Shown here: one piece after another, positions 32,701-44,468 of the stretch
How the letters are laid out: each line of letters opens with the position of its first letter
Numbering within the stretch: position 1 is the stretch's first letter
Source: Skeletonema tropicum
Lineage: Eukaryota; Bacillariophyta; Thalassiosirophyceae; Thalassiosirales; Thalassiosiraceae
DNA length: 64,000 nt
Reading direction: 5' to 3'
Assembly (NCBI GenBank): GCA_037178625.1
Contig: CM074130.1
Coordinates: forward strand, 2,852,001-2,916,000
Made by a program: the position numbers and the translations under genes
The notes under the pieces: model-generated
The model's input: only the letters and a program-made list of their open reading frames with translations
What the model was told of the DNA's origin: nothing
Database searches by the model: none

Positions 32701-35331
32701 AGGAGGGTTCCATTGCATTCTCACGCTAGACTGGAAGCGTTGTATAAACGCTGGGTGTTATTTTGGTATCAATCTAATTGGACTAATCGGAGTGGGAAAA
32801 GCAAAAACATCAATTCCAACAGAGAGTCAGAAACTTCTGACGCTGGATCAAGTGAATCATCTTCACCTACTAATCGCGTCCCTTCAGCTTTGTATCGCTT
32901 CTTTGTTGGATGCTTCTATCAACCCTTGGACTCCATTGAGGAGTACTACGGGGAAAAGATTGCATTCTACTTTGCATGGCTTCAACATTGTAGCTTTCAT
33001 TTGATATATCTTTCTATCGTGGGGTTGATCGTTTTCATATGCCAAGTCACTTCAGGAAATTGGGACCATCCACTCCGTCCAGCATTTTCAATGTTTGTCA
33101 TGATTTGGTCCTTTGTTGTCATGGTAACTTGGAGGAGGAGATCAAACTTCCTCGCCCACCAATGGGGTACACTCGATTACAAGGAGGACGAAATTGCAAG
33201 GCCAGGGTTCCGTGGGACTGAGCATCGAGTGTGTCCAATTACCGACACTTACGTTGAGTATTATCCCTCCTGGAAAAGATGGCTCAAGATGTGTATCAGT
33301 ATTCCACTGACTGTTGGATTCACTATCGTGACTCTTCTTGGTATATTGATCCTTTACGGAAATAGAGACGTGGTTCTTGCGAAGTACTTCTCTGACCAAG
33401 AGTTCAAAATCGCGATAAGTTCAGAAGCTGTGGGTCAGACTGCTCCTATTCTTGCAGTCGAGCTTACGCAAGAGCACCTCCACGACCCAGACTTCTGGTT
33501 AATCATTATTGGATTTCCAACTGTGCTTGGTCTGATCCTTCCTCTCCTCAACTTCATACTGCGAAGAATTTCACTTTGGCTAAACGAGATGGAAAACCAT
33601 AGAACGGAGGCAGAGTTTCGGACGCATTTCATCATCAAAGTTTTTGCCTTTCGGTTCGTTTGCTACTTCGCCGCCCTTTACTACTATTCTTTCATCGGTG
33701 TTGGAGGAGACGACGCGCAAGCTACAGAGCAAGGTATCGTTCGGGTTGCTTCAACGCTCTTGACCTACATCACTTTTTCTCACTGGTGGAGCATCTGTAT
33801 CCAGGTGTTCTTCCCTCTTTTACTCTTTAGATGGAGAGTCTATCGTGAGAGGCTCCATCTTCAAAACGAGCTTCGCCAGGTTGAAATGTTGGAACTCCAG
33901 CTATCATCGACAACTGAAAAGATCAAATCTGCCGAGGAACGTCTGGAAATAAAGAAAGGACTTCTGAACAGACGCCTTCTTTTGGAACACGCGCAAGTAA
34001 ATATTTGGGAAGAGATGCTGTTGCCAGAGCATGACAGTTTCACTGAATATCTTTTTGCTGTCACTCAATTTGCATATGTGGCGTGTTTCAGTGTTGTGCT
34101 CCCAATAACTCCGCTTATTGTGCTCATCAATCATTTGGTGAGCATGAGGCTTGATGCATTCAAACTTTGCAGAGGAAGGCGACGCCCGCTTTCACAGAAA
34201 ACTGGTGGGATTGGTGTTTGGGGTCATGTTCTTCACATCGTGACAGTGATTGCAATTCTTACCAATTGCTCTTTGATGGCTTTTACAAGCTCACAATTCA
34301 ATGGCCTGAAGGACAAAATCGGCATACTTGGAGTGTTCGCGTTGGCAATTGGATGGGAGCACTTCATGCTTCTTGTCAAGTACATAATGCAATTGACAGT
34401 GTCTGTTATGCCCTCAAAAGTTGAAATTGAGATGAACAGGAAGAAATATCACCAAGAACGTGATCGCTACTTGACACTGCGTGCGAAGAAAGAGCGACGA
34501 TCTGCAAGCTTGGGTGGCGAGAAGGCCAGCTTGATGAAAGGTCACAATCATTCAGACGAAAGTGACGCTTCGTCAAATGTTATCGACTGCCCTCCCATAA
34601 AAGAATCGACCACAGAAAGTACTCATTCTTCCTCCGCTCGTACATCGGAAGATCAGTCTTTAGTCACAGCAAGGTCGTCGCTAGCAACTGAAAACGAAGA
34701 TACAGGTACCATCGACGAAGACGATGTCACACGTGGTGGAGTGGTGAACGTTCGCGCAATGAAGCATCACTCTCCAATTTTGGATCAAACTGTTGGCCGT
34801 GTTCAAAGCCTAGTTGCTGCTATGCAAAGCAGTGCTCTCTTCAGAGACGCTGAAGAGGTCAATGAGAGTGAACTTCTTCCAGGTAAACAGTCTAATCCGA
34901 ACTCAAACCTAAGGAGGAGAGGTACGCCGAAGCAGGGTCTATACAATTCTAATCAGAAGGCACCAACTAGAAGTTGGTTGCAGCACGAGGAGGGCGTACT
35001 CTCTCCAGGCTCATCAATATCAACTGTCCAAGCCATGCCGACGCCGCGTAATCTGAAACTGGATAACGACAGCGATGACGATACCTTGTACGCTGACGAG
35101 GACTCGCGAAGTGGTTATTACTACAATACCACTGCTGTCCCGATGTCTCCTCCGAACAACTACAGGAATGCGTTGGCAGGGAGCAACAGCAAGAGGTATG
35201 GTTATGGCACCAATGTTGAAAATGAATCTCCGAACCGATCGTCAAGATCGAAATGGGGCGTCCATCACATTTTCCATTACAACAAATCAGAAACGAATTT
35301 GCAGCCAAATGGGAACAAGAAAATGTACTAG
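29714..35331 (+). CDS. anoctamin (TMEM16) family membrane protein with long cytosolic ends, one frameshift
   Basis: Exon 1 (29714-31939) and exon 2 (32031-35331) join over a 91-bp intron (GTAAGT...TTAG) at KKW|CDGEH. Within exon 1 the frame shifts +1 near 30570 (CTTTGGTTGATGA, one base too many); removing it gives exactly 1842 codons. Residues 1-750 are mostly disordered and Ser/Arg-rich. A cytosolic domain follows (YFLGFSSPGTQIWSRLRQAGL), then the anoctamin core: SALYRFFVGCFYQPLDSIEEYYGEKIAFYFAW, VCPITDTYVEYYPSWKRWL, and about eight to ten membrane spans. Family members are Ca2+-gated chloride channels or lipid scramblases. The C-terminus (residues about 1530-1841) is again long and Ser-rich. 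At over 1800 residues it is about twice the animal length. Separate genes upstream of 30570 cannot be excluded. Confidence 0.78.
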
Positions 35332-35403
35332 ATACCAAGTAGAGATACAGTAAAATATTTCCTTTGTGTTTTTCTTTTGATATCTAAACATTTGTCACCA
35401 CGC

Positions 35404-36423
35404 TTATTTCTTGTGTGTCTTCTTTGTTTTCTTCTTTTTCGACTTCTTGACGGTTGAAGATGCTTCCTCTGTCTCCTCTAATGCCTCTGTCGGCTTGCTT
35501 TTGCTTTTTTTGGGCATGTTTGAAACATTTTCCTTTTCACTCTCAACTTTAGCTTCCTTCGACTTCTTCTTTTTCTTCTTTGAAGACTTCGGAGCCTTCT
35601 TCTCAGATGGCACTTCCTCCTCATTATCATCAGATGAAGTTGTTCTACGACGCTTAGAACTGGGTTCTGTATCATCATCCGTTGACTTGACGCCAGCACC
35701 TGCAGCATAGCCTGGGAAGTCGTAATCAATACCAAGCGCTGCAAGCTTCTTCCTCTTCATCTCCTCCCTTTTGACCAACTTGGCAGTTATTCCCTTCAAC
35801 GCATCGGTACTACGTTGTTTATTAACCTCCAAACGAGCCTTCTTATGAATATCCGCCTTTGTTGCAATACGCTTTGCCTTGGCAAACATCAATTCATGTA
35901 CTTGATCCTGTGGAAGAATGTGACAGACCAATCGCTTCTCTAACAAGAAGTAACCACTCATAGTGTCTGCCACAACTTTCGCCACATCATGATCCGCAAA
36001 TTCCACAAACGCATATCCACGGGAGCGACCTGTTTTCTTTGATCGAGACACACGGCATCTCATAACGTTACCAAACTGATTGAGAAATACAGTAATTTCA
36101 CGTTCTTCAAAGCCTACGGGTAAATGTCCAAGATAAATTACCGAGGACGGTTCTTCAGAGGCATCACTTTTGTTGTTGTCTTTCTTTCGTTTGTTTCGCT
36201 TGGTGCCCTTCTTATTGATCTTTGCTGATATTAATTCAGTTTCGCTATCCTCATTTTGATCATCTTCTCCATCACTGTATACTGGTTCTGAGAGAAAGAA
36301 GAAGAGTTGAGTGAGTAAAATAATATGAGATGGAGAGAAGTATACAATTCAAGATAAGCTGCTACACACACCTTCAATGGAAGCAAGCTTGGCTTCTAGG
36401 CTGCGTTGAAGTGATTTCACCAT
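35404..36423 (-). CDS. NIFK/Nop15-like nucleolar RNA-binding protein
   Basis: Exons 36372-36423 and 35404-36287 flank an 84-bp intron (GTGTGT...CAG) and encode 311 residues. One RRM is present at residues about 60-140: VIYLGHLPVGFEEREI (RNP2) and GRSRGYAFVEFADH (RNP1), followed by an HxxLxxxxMVCHxxxxxxV-like LEKRLVCHILPQDQVHE that is typical of NIFK and yeast Nop15. The C-terminal 120 residues are Lys/Ser/Glu-rich. Nop15-type proteins bind ITS2 of pre-rRNA in large-subunit assembly. The start MVKSLQRSLEAKL at 36423 is chosen; in-frame ATGs upstream (to 36525) would add a Pro/Ser-rich leader. Confidence 0.82.
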
Positions 36424-36869
36424 GGTGATACTTGAGTTATTTATTGGTTGGTATGGTAGTGTTGATTGATTTTCTTTAGCAGAAGTAGGCGGAGGGGATT
36501 CATGGAACAAAGTTGATTTCGGCATCTTTGATCTCGTGGTGGCGATGAGGAGCCCGACGAAGACAGACAAACTACTGGGCAAAGATGCCCGCTACCTACC
36601 CGTTGAGAACAGAGGAAAAGCTCCCGCCGGCTCTCTTCTGCCATCTGCCACCTGCCACCTGCCGACTTCCAAAGGTCCTTTTGAAGGGGTCGGTATGCTA
36701 TGTACGTAGGAATTAAAAATAGCGCCACGCAATGGTTTCAGTTTGCCACGCAAACGGCCACGGCACCTTCCCAAAGAACAAAGCAATGGAGGACTCCGGA
36801 GGACAAACACATGTGTGGTAGACACAACCACACAATTCGAATTCATACATTATCATAATAGCCGCAACA
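36424..36869. other. divergent promoter region
   Basis: Between the NIFK-like gene and the lumen-protein gene. It has a duplicated CTGCCACCTGCCACCTGCC stretch near 36650 and no supported gene. Confidence 0.5.
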
Positions 36870-37647
36870 ATGATCTCATCCAAGACCCTCTTTACTTCAG
36901 TTTTGATCTTTGTTTCGGCGGCAGTATATGTCGGCGCATTTCAAATGCAACCCACTTCGACCCGACACCAAACAAGCATTGCTGCAACGAATGATGATGA
37001 TGATGCTGTATTGTCGCGGAGGAATATGCTGAAAAGTTCTGCATTTACTATGGCGGCACTACTTGGTGGGTCGACGTTGGCATCACAACCGGCAGAAGCA
37101 TCGTATTCAGCTTACACTCAACGTGAGCAAGACTGGGAAAATCGGCAGAAGAATGGAGGTGAGTAGAACACATTATGTGTGGTTGTATTCTGATAATCCA
37201 ACAGATCTGCATATCAACTCAATCTAAACTTTTCGGTACTCTCCACAACTGCTTATTCACATTAAACTTCAATTACAACGCTTGGTACTTGTTGACACAA
37301 AAACTTAATACAAAACTACGCTCCTTGATGATATGACCTACTCAATGGCCCACTTATTCACAAAACAACCCATGATAGAGATCAAATATTCAAGTGCATC
37401 CTCTCTCCGCGCACAGCTTCGAGAAATTGCACCAATGAACGAGGGAACCAAAATCTTTTGTCCAAATGGACCATCTGCGGCTGTCTCACCGATGATGGAG
37501 AATAAATGTAGCGATCGACAAGCTCTTCCGTCAGTCTACGGGCGTACAGAGGACGCAATGGGAAACAGTATTCCTGGCTTTGGTGGAGCCAGTCCATCTT
37601 TACTTCGTGCACAGTTAGAGGAGCAAGCTTACTTCCGAAACAACTAA
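36870..37647 (+). CDS. thylakoid-lumen protein with twin-arginine signal, unknown function
   Basis: Exons 36870-37158 and 37379-37647 join over a 220-bp intron (GTGAGT...ATAG) at NGG|EIKYSS, giving 185 residues. The leader has three parts: an ER signal peptide ([22 protein letters not shown]), the plastid motif GAFQM, and then [19 protein letters not shown]...AEA, a twin-arginine lumen signal with AxA-type cleavage. The mature part is about 105 residues and contains [30 protein letters not shown] and [23 protein letters not shown]. Two cysteines (FCPNG and NKCSD) could form a disulfide. I do not recognise a named subunit; a photosystem-associated extrinsic protein is possible. Confidence 0.8.
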
Positions 37648-39740
37648 ACAATTTTGGAAAAGGACTGGCTCTCTTTGGTTTGCGCGTGATTTTGTGCTGT
37701 GTATAGGTGGTTACTTGGACTTGACGCATGATTTACCCTGGACCAACAAAACAAAGCGTTGGATTAACGAATAATATACTGTGTCATTTCATTTTCTGTC
37801 ATTGCACCCACTTGAATGAGTTAATATCCTTCTTGAAAATCTTAGACGCAAAACACTGTAATGCAGCAGTTCCTTCATTCAACAGACATCTGTTTTTTAA
37901 GATACTTTTAGCAGCTCGTGAACAGTCATCAATAAAGCCTAACCTGAATGAAACAAAAACAACATCGAGGTAAGAGGTATCATACTTATCTATCTCTATC
38001 CATTATGTACTTCTATGATGATGAAATAATCTATCTCTAGATATCTATATATTGCACGCTTCTCAAACAAAGGCGCCTCCTATTGAGCTTTTATTTCCCG
38101 CCTTCACGGTTCATAACTCATAGGGAGACGTAGACCCGCAGTTCCGTCACCACAATTCGCTCTGTGGTTGACACTGCCGAAGTCCACCTCGGACTTTGAG
38201 CTCTCGAGACCAGGCACAAACAAGTGTTCACATAGTTTGTACCTAATCACTAGAGACTCTTTGCATATACTCAGTGATAACTCGTAGCATAGACTCTAGC
38301 GATTCTTCTCTCTTCCCCTCTTCCCCAGCGCGACATGACCACATTGACGATTGACGAGGATCAAGGCGCGACGTTGTTTTTCCGTAGGAAAATCATAGGG
38401 AGACGTAGACCCGCAGCTTGGGGTCTATTCTCGCCTTTGCCTCTCGCGTATCGCTCTAGTAGGTTAGCCTACTTTCTCGAACACTCTCTTGTCCACTTTC
38501 CTGGGAGCTGATCCTCAGCCATCCACTTGAAGTTGGGAAAGCAGAAACTGTCTTTTACGTCACTGTGACTTTTACTGATGAAAGGCCTTTCCCTTCTAGA
38601 AATCTGAAGAATGTGAATGCCGCTCTGTCTTCTCTTTCTCTCTTTCTTTCAAGTATACCCGTACATTTATTTTTCCGTTGAAAATTCAACCGTCATCAAT
38701 CGGCTGGATCTTGTGTGTCTATGAATCGTTGAATCTTGTCCACAGCGTAGGCACTGCCACCATCCAATGCTGTTGGCATGCAGTTGAGCTGGGCAAGGCT
38801 TTGTGATGGCAAGAGTTCCGACAGGTGTCACTGTGTGCGAGAGAGCCAGGGACGCTGCACGACAAATGTTCACCCCACAGCTCCCTGATCATCTTGCCTA
38901 TTGCCTACTAGACTCAAAATCAAAAACATCGTCCTTTCCTACTCTGTTGCCACAACACCACTGCCCTCACCTCTTCTGCCACAACCCAGAACCACAAAAC
39001 AGCAGCACACCACCCACAACAACACATCATGAAAAAGCACTATCATACCCCAAACACCGCACTTTCTATCATAATACTCAAGTGGGGGAATGCAAACGAA
39101 AGCAAGATATGAGCAACAAAGGAGGATGCTTAATGGCCCAGCTATTTCGTCCCGACTTTGATGCTTCACTGCTTCTTTCAATGCTTTGTCCTCCACTGCA
39201 ACACACCGCACTCCATGGCATCTAAATCATCATTATTATTGTCGGCCTCCTCTGCATCATCTTCCATGTCATCTTCATTTGGACTGCCTCCAATCGGAGT
39301 TCTCATCACCGACATCACCACCATGGTGGAATAACACAAACCAACAATGACATCTAACAACAAGTCAACATCTAATGATGTGTGGCAGCGAGCTGCTGTC
39401 TCTGCGCAATAGCAATAATTCTGGAACGAGATCAAAAACAAAACGGAGAGTGCAAAATACAATCCAATTGACGTTTAGGGGTAGAGGTTGTTGACTCTCC
39501 AGGAGCACAAAATTAAAATTAAGAAATGATGCAACGGCCGGTACGTCTATACATGCTAGAGATATCAAACCACCGACTGCATCATTGGATTCAGCGTTGA
39601 AAACAGTTTATTCTGTATCTGGAAAGCATCTCTAGTGGAGCATGGCAACGCAACCGCCATGCCATTGTCATCGTGATGTGGCGGGGTATCGTCTATTATA
39701 TTATCTTCATCATGGAGTTGGCGAGGCGAAAGTTCACCCC
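37648..39740. other. 2-kb gene-poor region
   Basis: No supported gene. The small frames near 38803-39460 have no family features, though one minus-strand frame (39178-39462) ends in an acidic EDDMEDDAEEADNNNDD run. The section 38100-38880 has direct repeats and may be a decayed mobile element. Confidence 0.45.
38118..38416. repeat. 24-bp direct repeats 275 bp apart
   Basis: An exact copy of TCATAGGGAGACGTAGACCC plus GCAG occurs at 38118-38141 and at 38393-38416. No coding sequence lies between them. A solo LTR or MITE fragment is one reading, not proven. Confidence 0.75.
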
Positions 39741-39760
39741 GCGGTCGAGTGTAAGAATCG

Positions 39761-39901
39761 AGGGTAAGAATTCTTACCCTTCAATTCTTACCCTTGAACT
39801 CGAGGGTAAGAATTCTTACCCTCCGAGGGTAAGAATTCTTACCCTCCAAATCTTACCCTTGAGGGTAAGAATTCTTACCCTCGAAGCATTTAGATCTAAA
39901 T
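39761..39901. repeat. cluster of perfect palindromes around GAATTC
   Basis: Palindromes of the form AGGGTAAGAATTCTTACCCT occur at 39761-39780, 39802-39823, 39825-39846 and 39861-39882; the last three extend to 22 bp with GAG...CTC ends. Half-sites (AATTCTTACCCTT) lie between them, and a separate 14-bp palindrome ATTTAGATCTAAAT follows at 39888-39901. Confidence 0.95.
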
Positions 39902-41909
39902 CATAATAATTTAGATCCGACTCACTCTGTTGCAGTGGGTCAGCCAAAAAAATCCCGCTTGGTCTGTCTGTAATCCTTTTCAAAATATTTAGCACATTAG
40001 AAAAACACCTTGGAGACTGGGGTGACCAAAACGGGAAGAAATGAAGCGGGAGGAGCTTCCTTATCTTGGCCTTACTTTTTTAGATAAATAAGTGATTAGT
40101 TTAGGATGGTATTCAGGAGCTGTTACTGGGCAATGCTTCACAGGACCTTATGGATATCCCTTAGCAAGCAAGATCCTTCCTTACTTTACAACGTAGTACA
40201 GTATTCGTATGTACACATAGTAAACATTACCTACGTCGTAAAACTCAAAACTCCCTACCTGCAGAAGAAGAGAAAAAATAATTTCCCCGAAGACACACAA
40301 GTGGGATTTACATAGATTTACTGGTTAGAATGCCACACCATTTCCCTGATTCTTTCGAAAGGCACTCAAAATAATCGCGAACGGGGAGGGACCCGTGAAG
40401 CGCCAAGAACAAAAACGAATACTCAAGAATCCAGGGTTGTTCACATTCGTTTTGAGAAATTGCGGGAAGCCCTTAAGTGTAGAAATCCTTAATTATTGCG
40501 GGAAGGAATTTTGTTAGGGTTAGTCATTGTTACATTTTGTTACACCAACATAACAGTGTTCGAATATCGTCACACAAATGTTACAGCGATTCTTTTGGCA
40601 CCCTATCGTTTCGAATCGTACAACTGACTCATTTGATCGAATAAGTAATGCTGCCCGCATAAGCTATGATACGGCTAGGCAATGCTCTAGAGAAAAGAAT
40701 TTTATTAGCTGAAGTTAGTGAGTAGTGAGAAGAATCTGCCGCTGACCCCATCGCCTGCCTCACGCAGGCATGGGGTCGGCGTTCGAAAATCAAGATACCT
40801 GTGCCTTCCTGAGGTTGCTGCTCACTGTTCAGCCTCGGCTGCGTGCTGCGCCTATGTACAACTGCTTTATCTCTTCTCTTTTCCTCGCACACGGTGCACC
40901 CTAGTTTACATAGATTTACATTTGATTGAGAAAGAGTCAGTATGACGTGTTAGTTGAAAATGCACCATTAATACTAATTCCCCCGTTGAAATTTAGCGAA
41001 CCCCATCTTATTTGAGTTCTTTGCATCTGTCGTGTTCTATCTTTTTTCATGAATCCGAATGAATGTGTCTGTTACGACAGCAACTGAACCTCGAGTTTTA
41101 AGTTTGTGAGGAACCCTCCATCTGATGGTACTCACTTGTATACAATTCCACCATTGCCAGGATTACGTGGCCGATCACGTGTTTTTGACAAGGAACATGG
41201 TGGCCATGGCGGTTCGGCTCTTTCCGCCGGAAGCCACAACCACAATAACATACCACCTCCCCCTCTACAATATCATCGCTATTTCATCAGAGTGATAGTG
41301 TTCCAAAAGAGCCAATAATTGCTCCATAATTGTCAGCAGTTGCAGCCTTTTCCACCGCGCCGCCGATCAGCCGCGCATTCATCGCTTAGACGCCCAACTC
41401 ACCGTGTCTTAATTACCCCTATTGGCGACGTCGCTATGCTAATAGGCTGCTAATATCCGAATTATCACTTCACACACATCCACTCTATCATCTTCTATCA
41501 TCCTCCACCGGATATCCACCGCTAACTTTCACCTAAATACGTTGGATTAAATTATCGCTAGCTGTAACGGTAACTGGTTCTCATCGTAACTGATAACTGA
41601 CACATCGCAATTTCAAGATCGCTTTTTTCTCACTAAACTTCTAGAGTTGAGAGCCTGTAACTTGAGGTAGCGAAAAAATCCTTGCACTTCACACTGGCAC
41701 AGTTCGGATTGAAGCATCTATCCTCGATTCCGCCACCATTCAATAATATCCATAGCAAGCTAGAAAGATCTACTGCCGGTCAATAGCACCTACTGCTCTG
41801 CTAATAACTACCAACGGTAACACCAAGCGCCCTCTTCTGCACCGTCAGGGCTTCACAACTGCACTCACCTTATTTAGGTACCAATTCCATTAAAACAAAA
41901 ATCTTCAAC
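39902..41909. other. 2-kb gene-poor region
   Basis: No supported coding gene. It holds a strong hairpin at 40741-40780 and, near 41540-41880, the T/A/C-rich promoter and leader of the bZIP gene. Confidence 0.45.
40741..40780. other. strong hairpin (about 17-bp stem, 5-nt loop)
   Basis: GCTGACCCCATCGCCTGC pairs with GCAGGCATGGGGTCGGC around the loop CTCAC, with one bulged base and one G.T pair. It could be a structured RNA or the end of a small inverted-repeat element; no tRNA pattern fits. Confidence 0.6.
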
Positions 41910-44021
41910 ATGGCAACATCACACCACGACGAGTGGGGGGATATTCCCTCCTCCAGCGATCTCTTCGGCGGCGACTTCTTCGGCGATGATGAACTCATGG
42001 AAATGTACGCTCATGCTGATGGGGGGGACGAGAATGACCACCATATGATTGCCTCCCTTATTGGGGGGCCGCCGCATGAGGTAACTACCGTGACCAACTC
42101 TGGTCCTGTGAAGGCCCTCCTCTACTGATGATGACACAAGTAAGCACCCGGGTATTCTTGTTGCATTAAATGCAGCAGCTATGGATGGTGCATTTGGGTC
42201 CTCATCAGATTTTGTTCCAGTTGCAGACGTGTCGAACAAGAAAACAACAATGGTGAAGACTAAGTCTGCGCCTGTGAAGGGAAAAACCCAGGCTGCTAAA
42301 GCGCCGGTTTCAGCCACCCCAGTTTCGCGACCTCCGGCAGCTACTGTTGCTACTGCCGCTCCTGCTGCTATAACTAAGAGACCTGTGGCTACTGCTGCTG
42401 CAGTTCAACCGGCATCTAAGAAGCGAAAACCATCTCCTGCAAAGGCTACTGCTACTGCCCCTATTCAAGCTAAAATTGCACCCAAGGGTGGAGTGAAGGT
42501 TCCAGTTCCTGCAAGTGTCAAAGTCCCGTCTCCAATTGTTTCGTCTACATCCACCACCGCACTTAACCGTGTTGTTTCTTCTGGAGCACCAGCTGCTAAC
42601 AAGGTTGTGACGAAGCCTGCTGTTCCAACTGGCACGGTTGTGACTCGCCCCGCTGTTGCAATTGCACCTACCCAAGACTGTGCCTGGTCCAACTCCGGCA
42701 ACGGTGCAAATCAGCTGTTATTACTCCCAAGACAGGAATTAATCATCAGGTACTTGCCAACCCTCCCGCTACAACTGCCAAGTTCCCCACCTTGGCAGCA
42801 ACTGCCCCCGCATCTGTTGCTGCTAAGCGTTGCTACGAAGAAGCCGGATGTTCCAACATCATCTCCGAGTGCTGCTAGTTCTGTCAAGCGTGCCGCTACT
42901 GAAGCAGATTTAAAGATGTTGCATCTGCTGCTGTGTCAAGTTTGATGCAAAATGCCTCCACCAGTGTGTCTAAGACTGGTCCACCAAAAGCTCCTGTCAA
43001 GCCTTCCGACAAAGTTGACACAAGTACTGCCCACGTGAATGCACTGACCTCTCAAAATTGGGTAACTGCGTGTAATCCAGTGCCCGGAACTACCGAAAGT
43101 CAAAGCGCCTGTGACAAGGCTGCTCGTAACGCCCGCCGTGCAAGTTTGACTCAAGAGGAACGAGCGAAAGCAGAATCGTGACCGTAACAGAGAACATGCC
43201 CGTAACACTCGTCTCCGAAAGAAGGCATATGTGGAGGAGTTGAAGCGTACGCTTACGGAACTTGTGGCACAGCGAGATGCGACTGAAGTGGAAAAACGTC
43301 ACGAGGCTCAACGTAACCGAGAGCAACGTGAGGTCAGATTCCGTGTCATGGAAGAGTTCCTGAAACTCAGGGGGAGGAATGAGACCAATTCTGCTCGTTG
43401 GATAGCTATTTTGGAAGATGGATTTACTTTCACTTTGCCAAGGACTACCTACCGGCACTTTGTTGATGAAGATCAGTCCCAAGGAGCTGATAGCAACACG
43501 TCTCGTGCATCGCTGGAGCAAGTCCTTCGAGGACCTGAGGCAGTAATGGAGGATTCGAAGCACTTATCGAATTTTCTTCAGACTATTGGAGGGGATGTTG
43601 CTGATGCTACTCAAATTCAAATCAGCCACAGGTGTGACAGGAAGCGGTTCTTTATGGACGATAATGTCGCCTTCATGGACTTTCGCCGCTAGCTCCGTTG
43701 GTGCTGTGAACAAGGGTGCTACGAATGAAATATTTTTCAAGGGTTCTATGCGAGCCTCATTCAGCCCTGCATCTAATAAACTTATTTCTGTCGACCTCAC
43801 ATTCGACACGGGTTGCATTGTATTGCAGCTGGAACGGTTAGGTATGAGCACCCCCAACGAAGCTCATGCCGCCGCAGCCGCTGCAGAAGCTGAGGAACCT
43901 TTTGGATTCGTTACAAATGCCACAGATCTTCGTCGAGAAGAAGAATGCTACCGGAACAGTGTCCGTGTCTTCTGACGATGGGGAGAGATCTACTGACGGC
44001 ATGTCCAGCCTTGTGGCTTAA
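41910..44021 (+). CDS. bZIP transcription factor, many frameshifts (possible pseudogene)
   Basis: The product starts ATSHHDEWGDIPSSSDLF and passes through a long Ala/Pro/Thr/Lys-rich region. The basic region, after a one-base correction at 43165, reads QNRDRNREHARNTRLRKKAY, and a short leucine heptad region follows (VEELKRTLTELVAQRD). The downstream domain (ARWIAILEDGFTFTLPRTTYRH, and DRKRFFMDDNVAFMDF, SFSPASNKLISVDLTFDTG) resembles the block seen after stramenopile bZIP domains. Frames change about eight times (near 42105, 42670, 42710, 42825, 42910, 43165, 43690 and 43930); seven are +1 and one is -1, and the net removal of six bases leaves 702 codons ending at TAA 44019-44021. Peptide coherence argues for sequence error more than for decay. 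Confidence 0.65.
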
Positions 44022-44468
44022 AGGCTAAATAGGCGTCGCATTGCATTGCTAGATTAGTTGTCGTACTTAACTTCGGGTGTCCCACCTAGCTTTTTGAACA
44101 AATATTATTATACCTCGGGGATCCAATGTACAGCGCAGGTATATAAGAAAAACTCCTAAAAATATTACTTAATACGCTAAAAAATAAATAATCCAATACT
44201 TAGTTGATGATTCACTGGACTTAAGCTACAACAGGCTACTTCTTCAATACACAGCTCTTGCAAAAAGACAATAGACCAAGAAGGTGCAACTGTATCCAGA
44301 AGAAAGGTCCTAAGGTCATGTTAGCATTTAGTGTGGTACATCGAAAAATAAGCATAATTAAATAGAAATTAGCGGCCATAGTTGACCCTGTCTGTTCGTA
44401 AGGAAACTGAAGAGAAAATAAAATTACTGAACCTCATCGTGAGATACTTCTTTGGCAATGTGAGTTCA
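44022..44468. other. intergenic region
   Basis: This lies between two convergent 3' ends. It is AT-rich and no gene is supported. Confidence 0.5.

Noticed and set aside
38667..38873. Minus-strand frame with CLRCGQ, considered as a zinc knuckle of a retroelement
   Set aside because: Only two cysteines of a CCHC knuckle are present and no gag, protease or reverse transcriptase is nearby.
40741..40800. Hairpin plus GTTCGAAAATC considered as a tRNA T-arm
   Set aside because: No acceptor, D-arm or anticodon arm can be drawn at the right spacing.
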